Notes under the pieces: generated by a model
What the model was told of the DNA's origin: nothing
What the model saw: the letters and a program-made list of their open reading frames with translations, nothing else
Database searches by the model: none
Translations under genes and position numbers: made by a program
Source: Nitrospira sp.
GTDB lineage: Bacteria; Nitrospirota; Nitrospiria; Nitrospirales; Nitrospiraceae
NCBI GenBank assembly: GCA_024998645.1
Contig: JACOEJ010000019.1
Location: forward strand, 1 to 48,412
Length of the DNA stretch: 48,412 bases
Reading direction: 5' to 3'
In this document: in pieces, positions 1-10,602 of the stretch
Layout of the letters: every line of letters starts with the position of its first letter
Numbering within the stretch: position 1 is the stretch's first letter

Positions 1-207
1 ACAGAAGGAGATGCCACGGATGGCACTTCAAATTCGCAGGGCACATCGGTTCCTTTCTTCCCCCCAAGATCAGATCGCTCTCCGTGCAAGCACATACGCA
101 AAGAGCGGAAGAGTTTTTGGCACCTTTTCTGTGTCCCAAGAGACAGGGCTCTTAACAGAACGGTGGGATGCTCATTAATCCTTTGCGATCTGAAACTGGA
201 GGCGAGC

Positions 208-1125
208 ATGAACGGTGTGCGAGGTGCAGCCGCTATCATGAGTGTTCTACTGATTTCAGGATGCGAGGGAATGAAGATGGTGACGACCGATATTGATGTC
301 GAATGCAGAGACGGTTCGACTTCACCACTCCAGACCGCTTCACCGACGCCTGTGGAAAGTAGCGGAAGAGATGTTAACCCTGAAGATATTAAAGTCAGAC
401 CCAAAACACCTAGGAAGTCCAGTCGAGAAGAAGGGCCGGTCGTCTCAAGAGGTACCGGAGATCAAACCATGCCTCAACTCCTGGTACAACCTGCTTCCGG
501 CTCCATCATTCCTGTAGCCAATGGCAAAGAACCATCCTGCCGAGTGCACGACAGAGAGGTCGAGGCAATCCCTCAGCAAACGGGAGTCTGGTGTTGGGCC
601 GCAAGTGCTGAAACGATAATAAAATTCCATGATGCGGACGGCAAAGCGAAACGTAACACAGACCAATGCAACATCGTAGACACGGTCCTTGACGGAGGGA
701 CTCCGTCTGCAAAAGCAGGGGATTCCCCTTGCTGTAAAGACAAGTATGGAGGACGCTGCCAGCAGAACTATCTACCAGGTCCGGCGCTTGGCGCATACGG
801 ATATAACTATCGTCTGTGGAAAAAGGCAACCCTTGGCTCCATGCCTGATGACAAAATCCGTGGCCAGCTTTGTGACAATGGTCCATTCATATTCATCGTG
901 TACTATCCGGGGGGAGGGGGACATAGCCTCATCGTTAGAGACTATGACGATGCTGGTGACCAGATCCGTCTGTGGGTGCATGATCATTCGTATGTGGAGG
1001 ATAAGAATGGGAACCGCAACCCGACCCCATTTGAATTGTGGAGTTATGATGCGTACGTCAACGGTAGGTGGCAAGGAGAGGCTCATGAACACCCGTTTGA
1101 TTACGTCCTCATCCAACCGGACTAA
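208..1125 (+). CDS. Papain-like (AvrRpt2/C39-like) cysteine protease, predicted lipoprotein
   Basis: ORF 163..1125; better start at 208 after GGAGGCGAGC. Lipobox-like LLISGC; Cys motif 'QQTGVWCWAAS'; His motif 'GGGGHSLIVRDYD'. Confidence 0.75.
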   Translation: MNGVRGAAAIMSVLLISGCEGMKMVTTDIDVECRDGSTSPLQTASPTPVESSGRDVNPEDIKVRPKTPRKSSREEGPVVSRGTGDQTMPQLLVQPASGSIIPVANGKEPSCRVHDREVEAIPQQTGVWCWAASAETIIKFHDADGKAKRNTDQCNIVDTVLDGGTPSAKAGDSPCCKDKYGGRCQQNYLPGPALGAYGYNYRLWKKATLGSMPDDKIRGQLCDNGPFIFIVYYPGGGGHSLIVRDYDDAGDQIRLWVHDHSYVEDKNGNRNPTPFELWSYDAYVNGRWQGEAHEHPFDYVLIQPD

Positions 1126-1135
1126 TAGTGCCATC

Positions 1136-1852
1136 ATGCGAACATGGCGGATTGCAATCATCGGTTGCAGTCTCCTGGCAGGGCTGGTTCCTGAGGCAAT
1201 GGCCGACGAAGTCATATTCAAAGGGTCTGAAGCAGAGACTGCAGAAAAAGTTCACAGTGTATTAACGCAACTTTCCAGCACGCATGCCGGATTCGTGGAC
1301 TCGGGCGATACCAAGAGTAGGGATAAGCTTGAATCGTATGTGAAGGGAATGGGTTTTGACTCAGTCGATGATCTGCCAAATGCGACAGTGGGCAAACCTG
1401 TCCCCATTTATTCTCTTCACTTGGATCAGTTGCGAGCTATTCAGAACACACATCATTTGGCCCCATGGTCTATTCTAATCTCAACGGACGGTGCGTTTGT
1501 ACCAATCTTGGTTCAACAGAAGGTCCGATCAGCAGCCGCAGTTTCCATTGATCCACATACACACGTGTCTTTACTACCAGTGAGGGTGGATGTGGTGGGG
1601 TCCAACGTTGGCAGAACGGTACTCACCGAGCTTGAGACGAATCCCTGTAAATGTTTTGTCATCCTCGCTAATGCCCTTGATCGACAGTTTCTGGGCGAAG
1701 GCGACAGGTCTCAACCATCTTTCAATGTACGAGTCCTGAAAGATGGCCCAGGGAAATTAAGAAAAGGAGACCTGCTTGATGCCAAGCAGTTGTTGGCCGA
1801 ACTTTCAACTGAAGCTAAGAATTCGAAGTATGACTTACCTCATCAACCCTAG
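1136..1852 (+). CDS. Exported hypothetical protein
   Basis: In-frame part of ORF 689..1852 that begins after the upstream CDS; N-terminal signal peptide-like 'MRTWRIAIIGCSLLAGLVPEAMA'. Confidence 0.65.
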   Translation: MRTWRIAIIGCSLLAGLVPEAMADEVIFKGSEAETAEKVHSVLTQLSSTHAGFVDSGDTKSRDKLESYVKGMGFDSVDDLPNATVGKPVPIYSLHLDQLRAIQNTHHLAPWSILISTDGAFVPILVQQKVRSAAAVSIDPHTHVSLLPVRVDVVGSNVGRTVLTELETNPCKCFVILANALDRQFLGEGDRSQPSFNVRVLKDGPGKLRKGDLLDAKQLLAELSTEAKNSKYDLPHQP

Positions 1853-1886
1853 CAGCAGCCGAACTCATAGCCAAAGGAGGAACGGG

Positions 1887-2285
1887 ATGAATTCCATCCA
1901 TGGACCCATGAGACGTAGTTCGATGACACTTACCGGCGCCTTTCTGGCCTCTGCAGTAATACTGGTAGTCGGGTGCACTCCGACAACAAATGTGACGGTT
2001 AAATGTGGGTCTGGCACTATGACAGGAACAGATGTCGTAGGGGCATGCAACGTTCAAAGTCCTTACACTGGGCCGATCCCCACAGCGCCTGCCGGAACGG
2101 TCTGCAAAGATTCCGCTGGCGCAACAATAGATTGTCAGGGAAATTTCACTTGTAGCAGTGGTTCGAAATGCAAGGACAATCCCGGCACCTGCCCCTCTAA
2201 TCGGTATAAGGCCTGTATAACGTACTGGATCCAGTCCAGTGCTGGCAGCAACACTGGTAACTGTTATTGCGATTGTGCACCCTGA
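1887..2285 (+). CDS. Cysteine-rich putative lipoprotein
   Basis: ATG after AAAGGAGGAACGGG; signal peptide with lipobox-like 'ILVVGC'; Cys-rich C-terminus 'CYCDCAP'. Confidence 0.65.
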   Translation: MNSIHGPMRRSSMTLTGAFLASAVILVVGCTPTTNVTVKCGSGTMTGTDVVGACNVQSPYTGPIPTAPAGTVCKDSAGATIDCQGNFTCSSGSKCKDNPGTCPSNRYKACITYWIQSSAGSNTGNCYCDCAP

Positions 2286-2555
2286 AGTCCACGACATGGT
2301 CAATGCTTGTGGCATTGATGGACCGAATTGACTGCTGCTCAGGCTTGAAACAACCCGCGCAGCTTATGAGGTGAAAAGCATCTTTTAACCAAGTGCCCTC
2401 TCAAAGAGCTAGGAGTACCCTATGGGGGCCTTCGTATTGCTTTGTATGAGTGAACAACAGAAAAACATCGACGCATGGTTGTGCAGCTAAAAAGTTTTGC
2501 TGTGGATTCTTCACGCTTTATTTAGTGTCAGGGGCAATCATGAGGAGTATGAATC

Positions 2556-5500
2556 ATGAGACGGACTTCCCTTCTTCACCATAGAAGGCCGACTCGCCAC
2601 CTCTTCTCCCTTCTCGTCCGAGCACTTGTCACTCTGGTGTTGTGGATTTCCTGCTTACCAATTGCCGATCAGGCTCACACTGCAGGTCCTATTACCCCAT
2701 CTGGGCTTAATACCCAGGTTAATCTGGCTCCGACTCCACCGCCTGGAAAAGTGCAATACGACATCACGGGCGGAACCAGAGCAGGAACAAACCTGTTTCA
2801 TAGCTTCGGTGAGTTTGGGGTCTCCACCAACAACATTGCTAATTTCTTGAACGATACAGCACTCCCGACATCCAACATCCTTGGCCGAGTGAACGGGGGC
2901 AATCCGTCAAGGATCTTCGATACGATACAAACCACCGGTTTCGGAAATGCAAATCTCTTCCTCATGAACCCGGCTGGCATCATCTTTGGACCAAATGCGA
3001 CTTTAAACGTCGGCGGGTCGGTCACCTTCACGACGGCTAATTATTTGCGGCTTACCGAAGTTGGTGGCACAGCAGGCATCTTTCACGCCGATCCTGCATC
3101 CGGAAGCATACTGACCAGTGCACCCATCGCCGCGTTTGGGTTTTTGGCCCCCAATCCCGCATCCATTGCTGTTCAGGGTAGTACACTCACCGTTCAACCT
3201 GGCCAATCCATATCACTCGTTGGAGGAAACCGAGGGTTCACCTATACCAACCCGGACACAGGAAGCAGCGCCTCCGTGCCCGGTGGCGTCACGATGACCG
3301 GTGGAACACTCTCAGCTCCCGGCGGACAGATCAACCTTGCCAGCGTCGCCTCCCCCGGAGAAATTCTCTATCCAGCCTTCGGTTATGGCCCTAACATTAC
3401 TGGAGCTCAGTTTACGAACCTCGGAAACATCTCTTTAACCCAAGGGACCCTCATCGATGTTTCCGCCGATTCAGCCGGCACAGTCAGAATTCGCGGCGGG
3501 GAATTCCTACTGGACAAGGCCACAATTATGGCCAATACCGTTGATACCAACGGTGCTCCTGCTGCAATCGACATCAACGTCGCCGGGGACATGTCCATCG
3601 CAAATGATCTGGCTCCTGCACTCACAGCAAGAACGACCGGCAGTGGCAACGCGGGGACGATCAGCATCACAGCTGGAAACCTTGATGCCTTCACCAGCTC
3701 CTCAGGTTCCTTAATCGCGCTGATTGACACCAACACATCGGGGACGGGAACAGCAGGAAATGTGGCCATCACAACCGGAAATCTCCATGCTACGAACGAA
3801 GGCTTCTTCATCGATACAGGAAGCGCCGGGACAGGACATGGAGGAGATGTGAGTATTCTCGGCACAAACATCTTGATAGAAGGCCCGGCCATCGCCACAG
3901 GCAATTTTCGGTTTGGCCAGCTGCTGGGAGAGAACGTAACAGGATCCGCCGGCAATCTCACAATGAGAGCGGCTGACCACCTGACAATCGGGCAAGGAGC
4001 GACTCTCTCCACCGAGGCGTGGTTTGCACAGGCCGGCAATCTCACGATGCAAGCCCATGACATTTTGATCACTGGAAACAGTTTTGTCAGCGTCGACGGC
4101 GATGTCGGCAGCGCCGCTATAAAGGTTACTGCTGACCGCCTCCGAGTTGACGCCACCTCGATCCTGAACAACAACACAGTGGTCGATCCGGGAGGAGACA
4201 TCACCATAAACGCCAGGATCGTAGAGCTGGCTACTGGAGGCGTTATTCAAACTTCGACGATTGGTGATGGTTCAGCCGGCAACATCAATATCACAGCCAC
4301 GGAACGTTTTACCCTCAATGATCAGGGGAACCAGACCGTCAGACCGGCTGGGTTATTGAGCAACTCGACTGGAGACGTCGGAAACTTCGGTAATTCTGGA
4401 TCGATCACTGTGATCACACCTCAGTTGCAGGTCTTTGGTGGTGCACAGATCAATACCAGCACCAGAAGCAGTGGCAGCGCAGGCAATATCTCGGTCACGG
4501 CACAGTCCGTGACCATATCCGGAGAGCGTCCATTTGAAGGTCCCGAATCTCTCTTTGAAATTGGAAGCACGCGTGCCAGCGGCGTCTACACTCGCACAGT
4601 CGGCAGTGACTTCTGCTTAGGACCCTGCGGCACCGGCGGCAATGTGACCATCACAACGGGATCGTTGAATCTCGAAAGTGGCGGAACTATCAATAGCGGC
4701 ACAATTAATAACGGGGCCGGAGGCAACATCACGATCAATTCAGTAAACTCAATCAGTATTTCCGGCGCAATGACGAACGGGACTGCTTCCGGCATCTACA
4801 GTCGCACAGTTGGACAAGCGCCTGATGCAGGCTCCGGCGGCAACATTGCTCTCACGGCCGGTCAATCAGTGACCATCTCTGACGGCGCGTCGGTGTCCGC
4901 CAGCAGCACCGGGCCGGGCAACGCTGGCAATATTACGATCAATGCCGGCCAGCAGTTTGAGATGCGTAACGGCTCGGTGAAGACGGAAGCGGCACAAGCG
5001 AGCGGCGGGAACATCGATATTCAAGCCGTTGACCGTATCCGACTGGTGAATAGCACTATCAGCACGTCTGTCCTTGGTGGAGCAGGCAGCGGTGGGAATA
5101 TCACCATCGATCCGAATGTCGTCATCTTGCAGAACAGCCAGGTGATCGCGCAGGCCGTCCAGGGCGCCGGTGGAAACATTTCCATCACCACTCCGCTCTT
5201 CCTGGCCGATGCCGGAAGCCTGGTGGATGCCTCGTCGCAATTCGGGTTGAGCGGCACGGTGAATATCCAGAGTCCGACCTCGAACCTGGCAGGCACCGTT
5301 TCTTCCCTCCCCTCTTCCCTTCGCCAGGTGCAGTCACTCCAGACCGGTCGTTGTGCGGCACTGGCCGATAGCCGATCCAGCAGCTTGATCGTCGCCGGGC
5401 GCGATATTCTTCCGGCGGAACCGGGCGGCTGGTCGCCCAGCCCTTTCGCGCTCATGGGCGAAGAGACCGATTCTCTTGCCATGGCATCACCGCCGGTCGC

Positions 5501-5609
5501 CGCCATGATCGCATCGGCCGATACCCCGGTCTCATTGCGTCGGTTAACCCCCGCAGGCTTTCTGACACAGCGCTTTGCGGAGAGTGGATTGACTGGATGC
5601 CGCGCGTAA
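2556..5609 (+). CDS. Filamentous haemagglutinin N-terminal domain exoprotein (TpsA-type)
   Basis: 1017 aa; TPS secretion domain ('GTNLFHSFGEFGV...NLFLMNPAGIIFGP'); repetitive 'GGNITI' beta-helix repeats; C-terminal 'PAGFLTQRFAESGLTGCRA'. Confidence 0.88.
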   Translation: MRRTSLLHHRRPTRHLFSLLVRALVTLVLWISCLPIADQAHTAGPITPSGLNTQVNLAPTPPPGKVQYDITGGTRAGTNLFHSFGEFGVSTNNIANFLNDTALPTSNILGRVNGGNPSRIFDTIQTTGFGNANLFLMNPAGIIFGPNATLNVGGSVTFTTANYLRLTEVGGTAGIFHADPASGSILTSAPIAAFGFLAPNPASIAVQGSTLTVQPGQSISLVGGNRGFTYTNPDTGSSASVPGGVTMTGGTLSAPGGQINLASVASPGEILYPAFGYGPNITGAQFTNLGNISLTQGTLIDVSADSAGTVRIRGGEFLLDKATIMANTVDTNGAPAAIDINVAGDMSIANDLAPALTARTTGSGNAGTISITAGNLDAFTSSSGSLIALIDTNTSGTGTAGNVAITTGNLHATNEGFFIDTGSAGTGHGGDVSILGTNILIEGPAIATGNFRFGQLLGENVTGSAGNLTMRAADHLTIGQGATLSTEAWFAQAGNLTMQAHDILITGNSFVSVDGDVGSAAIKVTADRLRVDATSILNNNTVVDPGGDITINARIVELATGGVIQTSTIGDGSAGNINITATERFTLNDQGNQTVRPAGLLSNSTGDVGNFGNSGSITVITPQLQVFGGAQINTSTRSSGSAGNISVTAQSVTISGERPFEGPESLFEIGSTRASGVYTRTVGSDFCLGPCGTGGNVTITTGSLNLESGGTINSGTINNGAGGNITINSVNSISISGAMTNGTASGIYSRTVGQAPDAGSGGNIALTAGQSVTISDGASVSASSTGPGNAGNITINAGQQFEMRNGSVKTEAAQASGGNIDIQAVDRIRLVNSTISTSVLGGAGSGGNITIDPNVVILQNSQVIAQAVQGAGGNISITTPLFLADAGSLVDASSQFGLSGTVNIQSPTSNLAGTVSSLPSSLRQVQSLQTGRCAALADSRSSSLIVAGRDILPAEPGGWSPSPFALMGEETDSLAMASPPVAAMIASADTPVSLRRLTPAGFLTQRFAESGLTGCRA

Positions 5610-5622
5610 GGTCGAGGCTTGG

Positions 5623-7386
5623 ATGAGGAATCACAGATCGTTTGCGCGACCGAGCGCAGGCATCGCCCTTTCTGCGGGGTTCGTCATGCTGCTCACGCTG
5701 GCCCCTTCTTCACTCCCGGCCCAAGCCCTCCCGCCGGTCTTCGATCCGACCGGCCGATCCGGTGAACCGCCCGGCCCGCTCAAGAAGGAATTCAGGCCGC
5801 CGGCTCCCCCGCCGAGCATGGTACTGCCGCCGGTGCCACAGGCGCCGGATAGCGACATTCAGCGGCAATTGGGACAGATCCGCGTCTTCGTGCACGACAT
5901 TCATGTGACCGGCAACACCGTCTTTACGGAAGCGGAGATCGACCAGGTCACGAAGCCATTCAAAGGCCGCACTCTCACGACGGACGACCTGGAGCGGCTG
6001 CGGCTGGCGCTGACTCTGCTCTACGTCAATCGAGGCTACATCACATCGGGCGCGATCATCCCCGATCAGGACGTGACGCTCGGAGTCATCACCTATCACA
6101 TCGTCGAAGGCACGGTCGCGCAGATCGATGTGGAGGGGACCGACTGGTTCCGTGACGGCTATCTGCGCGACCGGGTGGCGCTGGGCGTCAAAACGCCCTT
6201 TGCCATCACGCCGCTACAGGAACGGCTGCAACTGCTCCAGCAGGACACCCGCATCGAGCGCATCAACGCGGAACTCCGCCCCGGCGATCGCCGCGGGGAG
6301 AGTGTGCTGAACCTGCGGGTGAAGGAAGCCTCTCCCTGGAAAGCCTGGCTGGATTTCAATAACCATCAGACTCCGGTCGTGGGCGCCGAACGGGGATTGG
6401 CGACCATCGCACACCAGAATGTCACCGGCAACGGCGATGTCTTCAGCTTCACCTACGGCCGGTCGCGCGGCGTGAATCCGATCATCGACACCTCCTACAC
6501 GATTCCGGTAAATCGATACGATACGACTCTGACGGCCTACTACCGGCGCAACGATTTCCTCGTGGTCGATCAGAGCTTCCGTTTTCTCGATTTGAAGGCC
6601 GACGCTGAGATCTTCGGCATCACGCTCCGCCAGCCGCTCTACAAAACGCTCACCGATGAGTTTGCCGTCGCGATCACCGGGGAACGGCTCTATAACAAGG
6701 TCACCTCCGCGTTCGACCAGGCCGGACTCCCTTCGCTGTTCATCCCCGGCTCATCGGATACCGGTGTCAGCACGGTCAGCGCACTCCGTTTCATTCAAGA
6801 GTATGTTCATCGCACAGCAAGCTCGGTGATTGCTGCGCGCTCCCGCTTTTCCATCGGGCTCGATGTACTCGGCGCGACCAATAACTCCGGCCCGCTGCCG
6901 GACAGCCAGTTCTTTTCCTGGTTGGGTCAAGTGCAGGGGTTGCAGCGACTCGACGACTGGTGGGGCGTGCAACTGCTGGGACAGATGAGTCTGCAACTCG
7001 CCAACGATCGCCTTTTCCCGCTGGAACAGGTGCCGGTCGGCGGACGCTTCAGTGTCCGTGGCTATCGCGAGAACACGCTCATTCGTGACAACGCGTTTCT
7101 CGCCTCCATTGAGTCCCGCATCCCGCTACTCGCGTTTCCCTCCGGCGAGCCCCGCCTCCAATTCGCGCAATTCGCCGATGTGGGCCGCGCCTGGAATGCC
7201 AAAGGCGGCACACCTGATCCGCAGACGCTGGCGAGCGTGGGACTCGGCGTTCGCTGGAGCCTGCTGCCGCAGGAACGGGCACGGTTTGAACTCTACTGGG
7301 GACAACCGCTCAATCACGTCCCGCACCCGCCGGGCAATCTGCAGGATCACGGCATCCACCTGCAATTTGTCGTGCAAGTCTTATAA
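5623..7386 (+). CDS. ShlB/FhaC/HecB family two-partner secretion transporter (TpsB)
   Basis: POTRA-like region ('VFVHDIHVTGNTVFTEAEIDQV'), beta-barrel, 'VPVGGRFSVRGYRENTLIRDNAFLASIE' motif; directly downstream of tpsA. Confidence 0.9.
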   Translation: MRNHRSFARPSAGIALSAGFVMLLTLAPSSLPAQALPPVFDPTGRSGEPPGPLKKEFRPPAPPPSMVLPPVPQAPDSDIQRQLGQIRVFVHDIHVTGNTVFTEAEIDQVTKPFKGRTLTTDDLERLRLALTLLYVNRGYITSGAIIPDQDVTLGVITYHIVEGTVAQIDVEGTDWFRDGYLRDRVALGVKTPFAITPLQERLQLLQQDTRIERINAELRPGDRRGESVLNLRVKEASPWKAWLDFNNHQTPVVGAERGLATIAHQNVTGNGDVFSFTYGRSRGVNPIIDTSYTIPVNRYDTTLTAYYRRNDFLVVDQSFRFLDLKADAEIFGITLRQPLYKTLTDEFAVAITGERLYNKVTSAFDQAGLPSLFIPGSSDTGVSTVSALRFIQEYVHRTASSVIAARSRFSIGLDVLGATNNSGPLPDSQFFSWLGQVQGLQRLDDWWGVQLLGQMSLQLANDRLFPLEQVPVGGRFSVRGYRENTLIRDNAFLASIESRIPLLAFPSGEPRLQFAQFADVGRAWNAKGGTPDPQTLASVGLGVRWSLLPQERARFELYWGQPLNHVPHPPGNLQDHGIHLQFVVQVL

Positions 7387-7397
7387 GGACGAGGCCG

Positions 7398-9767
7398 ATG
7401 AATCCTCGACGCCTGCTCATCCTCCCCCTCACGGCATCGGCGGCCGGCCCTAGACCTGCCGCACGAGGGATCCGCCGCTGGATCGGCCTGGCGTTCGTTG
7501 GACTCCTGGGACTCCTGCTCACGACCGGGGTGCAGGGAGCCACCCCCACGGACAATCTCGACGCCCTGCTGGCGCAGGGCACCGACGCTTTTCGCCGCGG
7601 CGCATTAGAACAAGCCCTCACCACCTGGAAGGAAGCCGCCAGACTTGCCGGCGAACGTGGTGCACCCCGCGAACACATCCAGGCCCTTCTCGGAGCCGCA
7701 CAAGCTGCGCAGGCCCTCGGTCAGTCCAAGCAGGCGCTGCTCCAACTTGATCTTGCACTGGTGCTCTCACAGAACAGCGGCGATCCGCAGACCACCGCGG
7801 ACGTGGTTGCCCAGCTCGGTCGCACGTATCTCGCGGTCGGGCACCTCGATGAAGCCGAAGAACGTCTGACCGACGCGTTGACGCTCGCCCGTCGGGAAGC
7901 GTCACCCGCACTCACGGCTGCCACGTTGAACGATCTGGGCATTCTCCACGCCCTCAGACACGAAGACGCCGAGGCTCTGGCTGCGTTTCATGAAAGTACA
8001 ACGATTGCGCAGGACGCCGGGCTTCCCATGATCGCGATTACCGCCAGAATCAACGCCGCGCGCGCGGCGTTGCGGCTCGGCCAGCCACAGGACAGCCGGC
8101 TCTGGCTCGATCAATCACTCGACCAGGCCCGAGAACTGTCCCCGTCTTACAACAAGGCCGTGGGCTTGATTAATATCGGGCTGGGCTACGGGCACCTGCG
8201 GCCGCTCCTGCCCGCCATCGGCGATGCACTGCTCATACGTGCCGCCGGCGTGCTGCAGGAAGCGGTGGCTCTATCCGAACGATTGGGAGATGCCCGCACC
8301 CTGTCCTATGCGCTCGGCTATCTCGGGCATCTCTACGAAACAGAACGCCGCACCGAGGAAGCGCTGCAGTTGTCCCGACGCGCGGCGTTCTCAGCGCAAT
8401 CCGCGGGCGTACCGGAAGCGCTCTACCGTTGGCAGTGGCAGGTGGGCCGGCTGCTGGCGTCGAGCGGGCACCTCGACGACGCCATCGCCTCCTACCGGCA
8501 GGCCGCCGCCACCTTGCTGCCCATCAGACCGGAAGTGGCCCGCGCCTATTATGAGGCGTCGACTCCGGATCAGGAATCGGTGCGCCCCTTGTTTTTCGAA
8601 CTGGCCGACCTCCTGCTCCAACGCGCCGGGTTGACGGACGACACCCCCGCCGCACAGATCTATCTCCTGACTGCGCGCGACGCGATAGAAGCCTTCAAAG
8701 CGGCAGAGCTGCGGGAATACTTCAAGGATGAATGCGTCGATGCCCTGCAGGCCCGCATCACAAAGCCCGACCAGCTCTCACCGACTACAGCGGTGATCTA
8801 TCCGATCATGTTCGCAGACCGATTGGACATGCTCGTCAGCCTCCCGACCGGGATGATGCGAATCTCTGTGCCCATCCCTGCCGTGACATTGGCGCAGGAA
8901 ATACGCGCGTTCCGCCGCACGGTCGAGAAGCGGACGACCAGGGAATATCTTCCCCATGCTCAACATCTCTATGACTGGCTGGTTCGACCGATCGAGGCAG
9001 AGCTGACCCGCTTGCACATTAATACGCTGGTGTTTGTCCCCGACGGAGCACTCCGCACCATTCCCCTGGCAGCCTTGCACGATGGAACCGGCTTCCTCAT
9101 TCAGAAATTTGCCGTCGCGTTGACCCCCGGGCTCAATCTCACCGACCCCCACCCGATTAACCGCGAGACCGTCCGGTTCCTGTCCATCGGACTGACCCAT
9201 GCCGTCCAGGGATTCCCGGCGCTCCCGTATGTGGCCGAAGAAATGGGCGCGATCCACGACCTCTACCGAGGCGATCAACTGCTCAACAGCGAGTTTCAAA
9301 CAATCCGACTGGAGCAGGAATTGCGGGACGGTCAGTTCGGCGTGCTGCACATTGCCACTCACGGAAAATTTTCGACGGATGCGAACGAAAGTTTTCTGCT
9401 CACGTTCGACGGAAAACTCACTGTGAACCAGCTGGACCGGCTGATCGGCTTGTACCGGTTCCGGCAGGCGCCGCTCGAACTCCTGACTCTCAGCGCCTGC
9501 CAGACCGGTGTCGGCGATGATCGCGCCGCCCTCGGCCTCGCAGGAATCGCCATCAAGGCCGGCGCGAGAAGCGCGATCGCCACGCTGTGGTTCATCAATG
9601 ATGAAGCGTCCGCCGCGCTGATTTCCGAATTCTATCGGCAGCTCCGGAATCCATCGATTTCCAAAGCGATCGCGTTGCAACAGGCTCAGGCGAAACTGTT
9701 GGCCGATCGGGTCTATGAGCATCCTGCTTACTGGTCACCCTTCTTGTTGCTCAATAACTGGCTATAA
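7398..9767 (+). CDS. TPR repeat-containing CHAT domain (caspase-like) protein
   Basis: N-terminal TM and TPR repeats; C-terminal CHAT with 'LHIATHGKFS' (His) and 'LTLSACQTGVGDDRAALGLAGIAIKAGARSAIATLWFINDEASAALISEFY' (Cys). Confidence 0.9.
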   Translation: MNPRRLLILPLTASAAGPRPAARGIRRWIGLAFVGLLGLLLTTGVQGATPTDNLDALLAQGTDAFRRGALEQALTTWKEAARLAGERGAPREHIQALLGAAQAAQALGQSKQALLQLDLALVLSQNSGDPQTTADVVAQLGRTYLAVGHLDEAEERLTDALTLARREASPALTAATLNDLGILHALRHEDAEALAAFHESTTIAQDAGLPMIAITARINAARAALRLGQPQDSRLWLDQSLDQARELSPSYNKAVGLINIGLGYGHLRPLLPAIGDALLIRAAGVLQEAVALSERLGDARTLSYALGYLGHLYETERRTEEALQLSRRAAFSAQSAGVPEALYRWQWQVGRLLASSGHLDDAIASYRQAAATLLPIRPEVARAYYEASTPDQESVRPLFFELADLLLQRAGLTDDTPAAQIYLLTARDAIEAFKAAELREYFKDECVDALQARITKPDQLSPTTAVIYPIMFADRLDMLVSLPTGMMRISVPIPAVTLAQEIRAFRRTVEKRTTREYLPHAQHLYDWLVRPIEAELTRLHINTLVFVPDGALRTIPLAALHDGTGFLIQKFAVALTPGLNLTDPHPINRETVRFLSIGLTHAVQGFPALPYVAEEMGAIHDLYRGDQLLNSEFQTIRLEQELRDGQFGVLHIATHGKFSTDANESFLLTFDGKLTVNQLDRLIGLYRFRQAPLELLTLSACQTGVGDDRAALGLAGIAIKAGARSAIATLWFINDEASAALISEFYRQLRNPSISKAIALQQAQAKLLADRVYEHPAYWSPFLLLNNWL

Positions 9768-9843
9768 AGGGTCTCGACCATATGCTAGAGTACGATTCGT
9801 GCATTGAAATTCACCACAGAGCCTCAGCAAGAGGGGGTGCACG

Positions 9844-10602
9844 GTGAAACCCACGTTGTTGTTTTGCATCATCTGTACAATGCCCCTGGGTCTGACACTT
9901 GCGGAACCGACGCAGGCCACGGCAGGGCCCGAGCCATCCGACGCCCCTCACGTCGCCGCCCCTGATGACCTGTCGCTGCCGATCTATACCCCACCCAGGA
10001 AATTTTCACCGCGCGCGCGTGTCGGCGGGGAAATGCGCGGGACCGGTGGCAGCGACCCTGAAATTCAAGCCCTCGTGCCCGATCATGTCGGTCTCACCAT
10101 CAATCAAACGCCGGTGCTGAATTGGTTTCTTTCCAAACCTACGGCCTATACCGTTCGTTTCACGCTGATCGATAATCGCTCAGTCAAGCCGGTGCATGAA
10201 GCACCCATCCCTTCTCCGACGAAGGCGGGAATTCAGACGATTAATCTGAAGGAGATGGGACTGAGGCTCGAACCGGACGTGCAGTATCGATGGTACGTCT
10301 CTGTGATTCGTAACCCCGACTCGCCGTCGCAGGATATCGTGGCGGGGGGAGTCATTGAGCGCTGTGAGTTCAATGCTTGTCTTGTCGAAGCAGGCCCCCA
10401 ACTCACCTGCAGCACGCAGAGCGTGCAGGACAACGCCCGCCAGGGCTTCTGGTACGACGCGATGGCCTGTCTCTGCGAGCTCATTGATGCCCAGCCCACC
10501 AACGCCCCGCTCCGACGCATGCGCGCCGCGCTGCTGAAGCAAGTCGGTCTTCACGGAGTGGCCGAGTGGGATCTTCGTTCCCTCACGACGCCGACCCGAT
10601 AG
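9844..10602 (+). CDS. DUF928 family protein
   Basis: Signal peptide; 'IQALVPDHVGLTINQTPVLNWFL...YTVRFTLID...QYRWYVSVIRNPDSPSQDIVAGGVIER' matches the DUF928 pattern. Confidence 0.75.
   Translation: MKPTLLFCIICTMPLGLTLAEPTQATAGPEPSDAPHVAAPDDLSLPIYTPPRKFSPRARVGGEMRGTGGSDPEIQALVPDHVGLTINQTPVLNWFLSKPTAYTVRFTLIDNRSVKPVHEAPIPSPTKAGIQTINLKEMGLRLEPDVQYRWYVSVIRNPDSPSQDIVAGGVIERCEFNACLVEAGPQLTCSTQSVQDNARQGFWYDAMACLCELIDAQPTNAPLRRMRAALLKQVGLHGVAEWDLRSLTTPTR

Noticed and set aside
3407-4207. 266-aa minus-strand ORF within tpsA
   Set aside because: Low-complexity mirror of the beta-helix repeats in TpsA.
8778-9722. 314-aa minus-strand ORF opposite the CHAT domain
   Set aside because: Shadow ORF of a conserved coding region.
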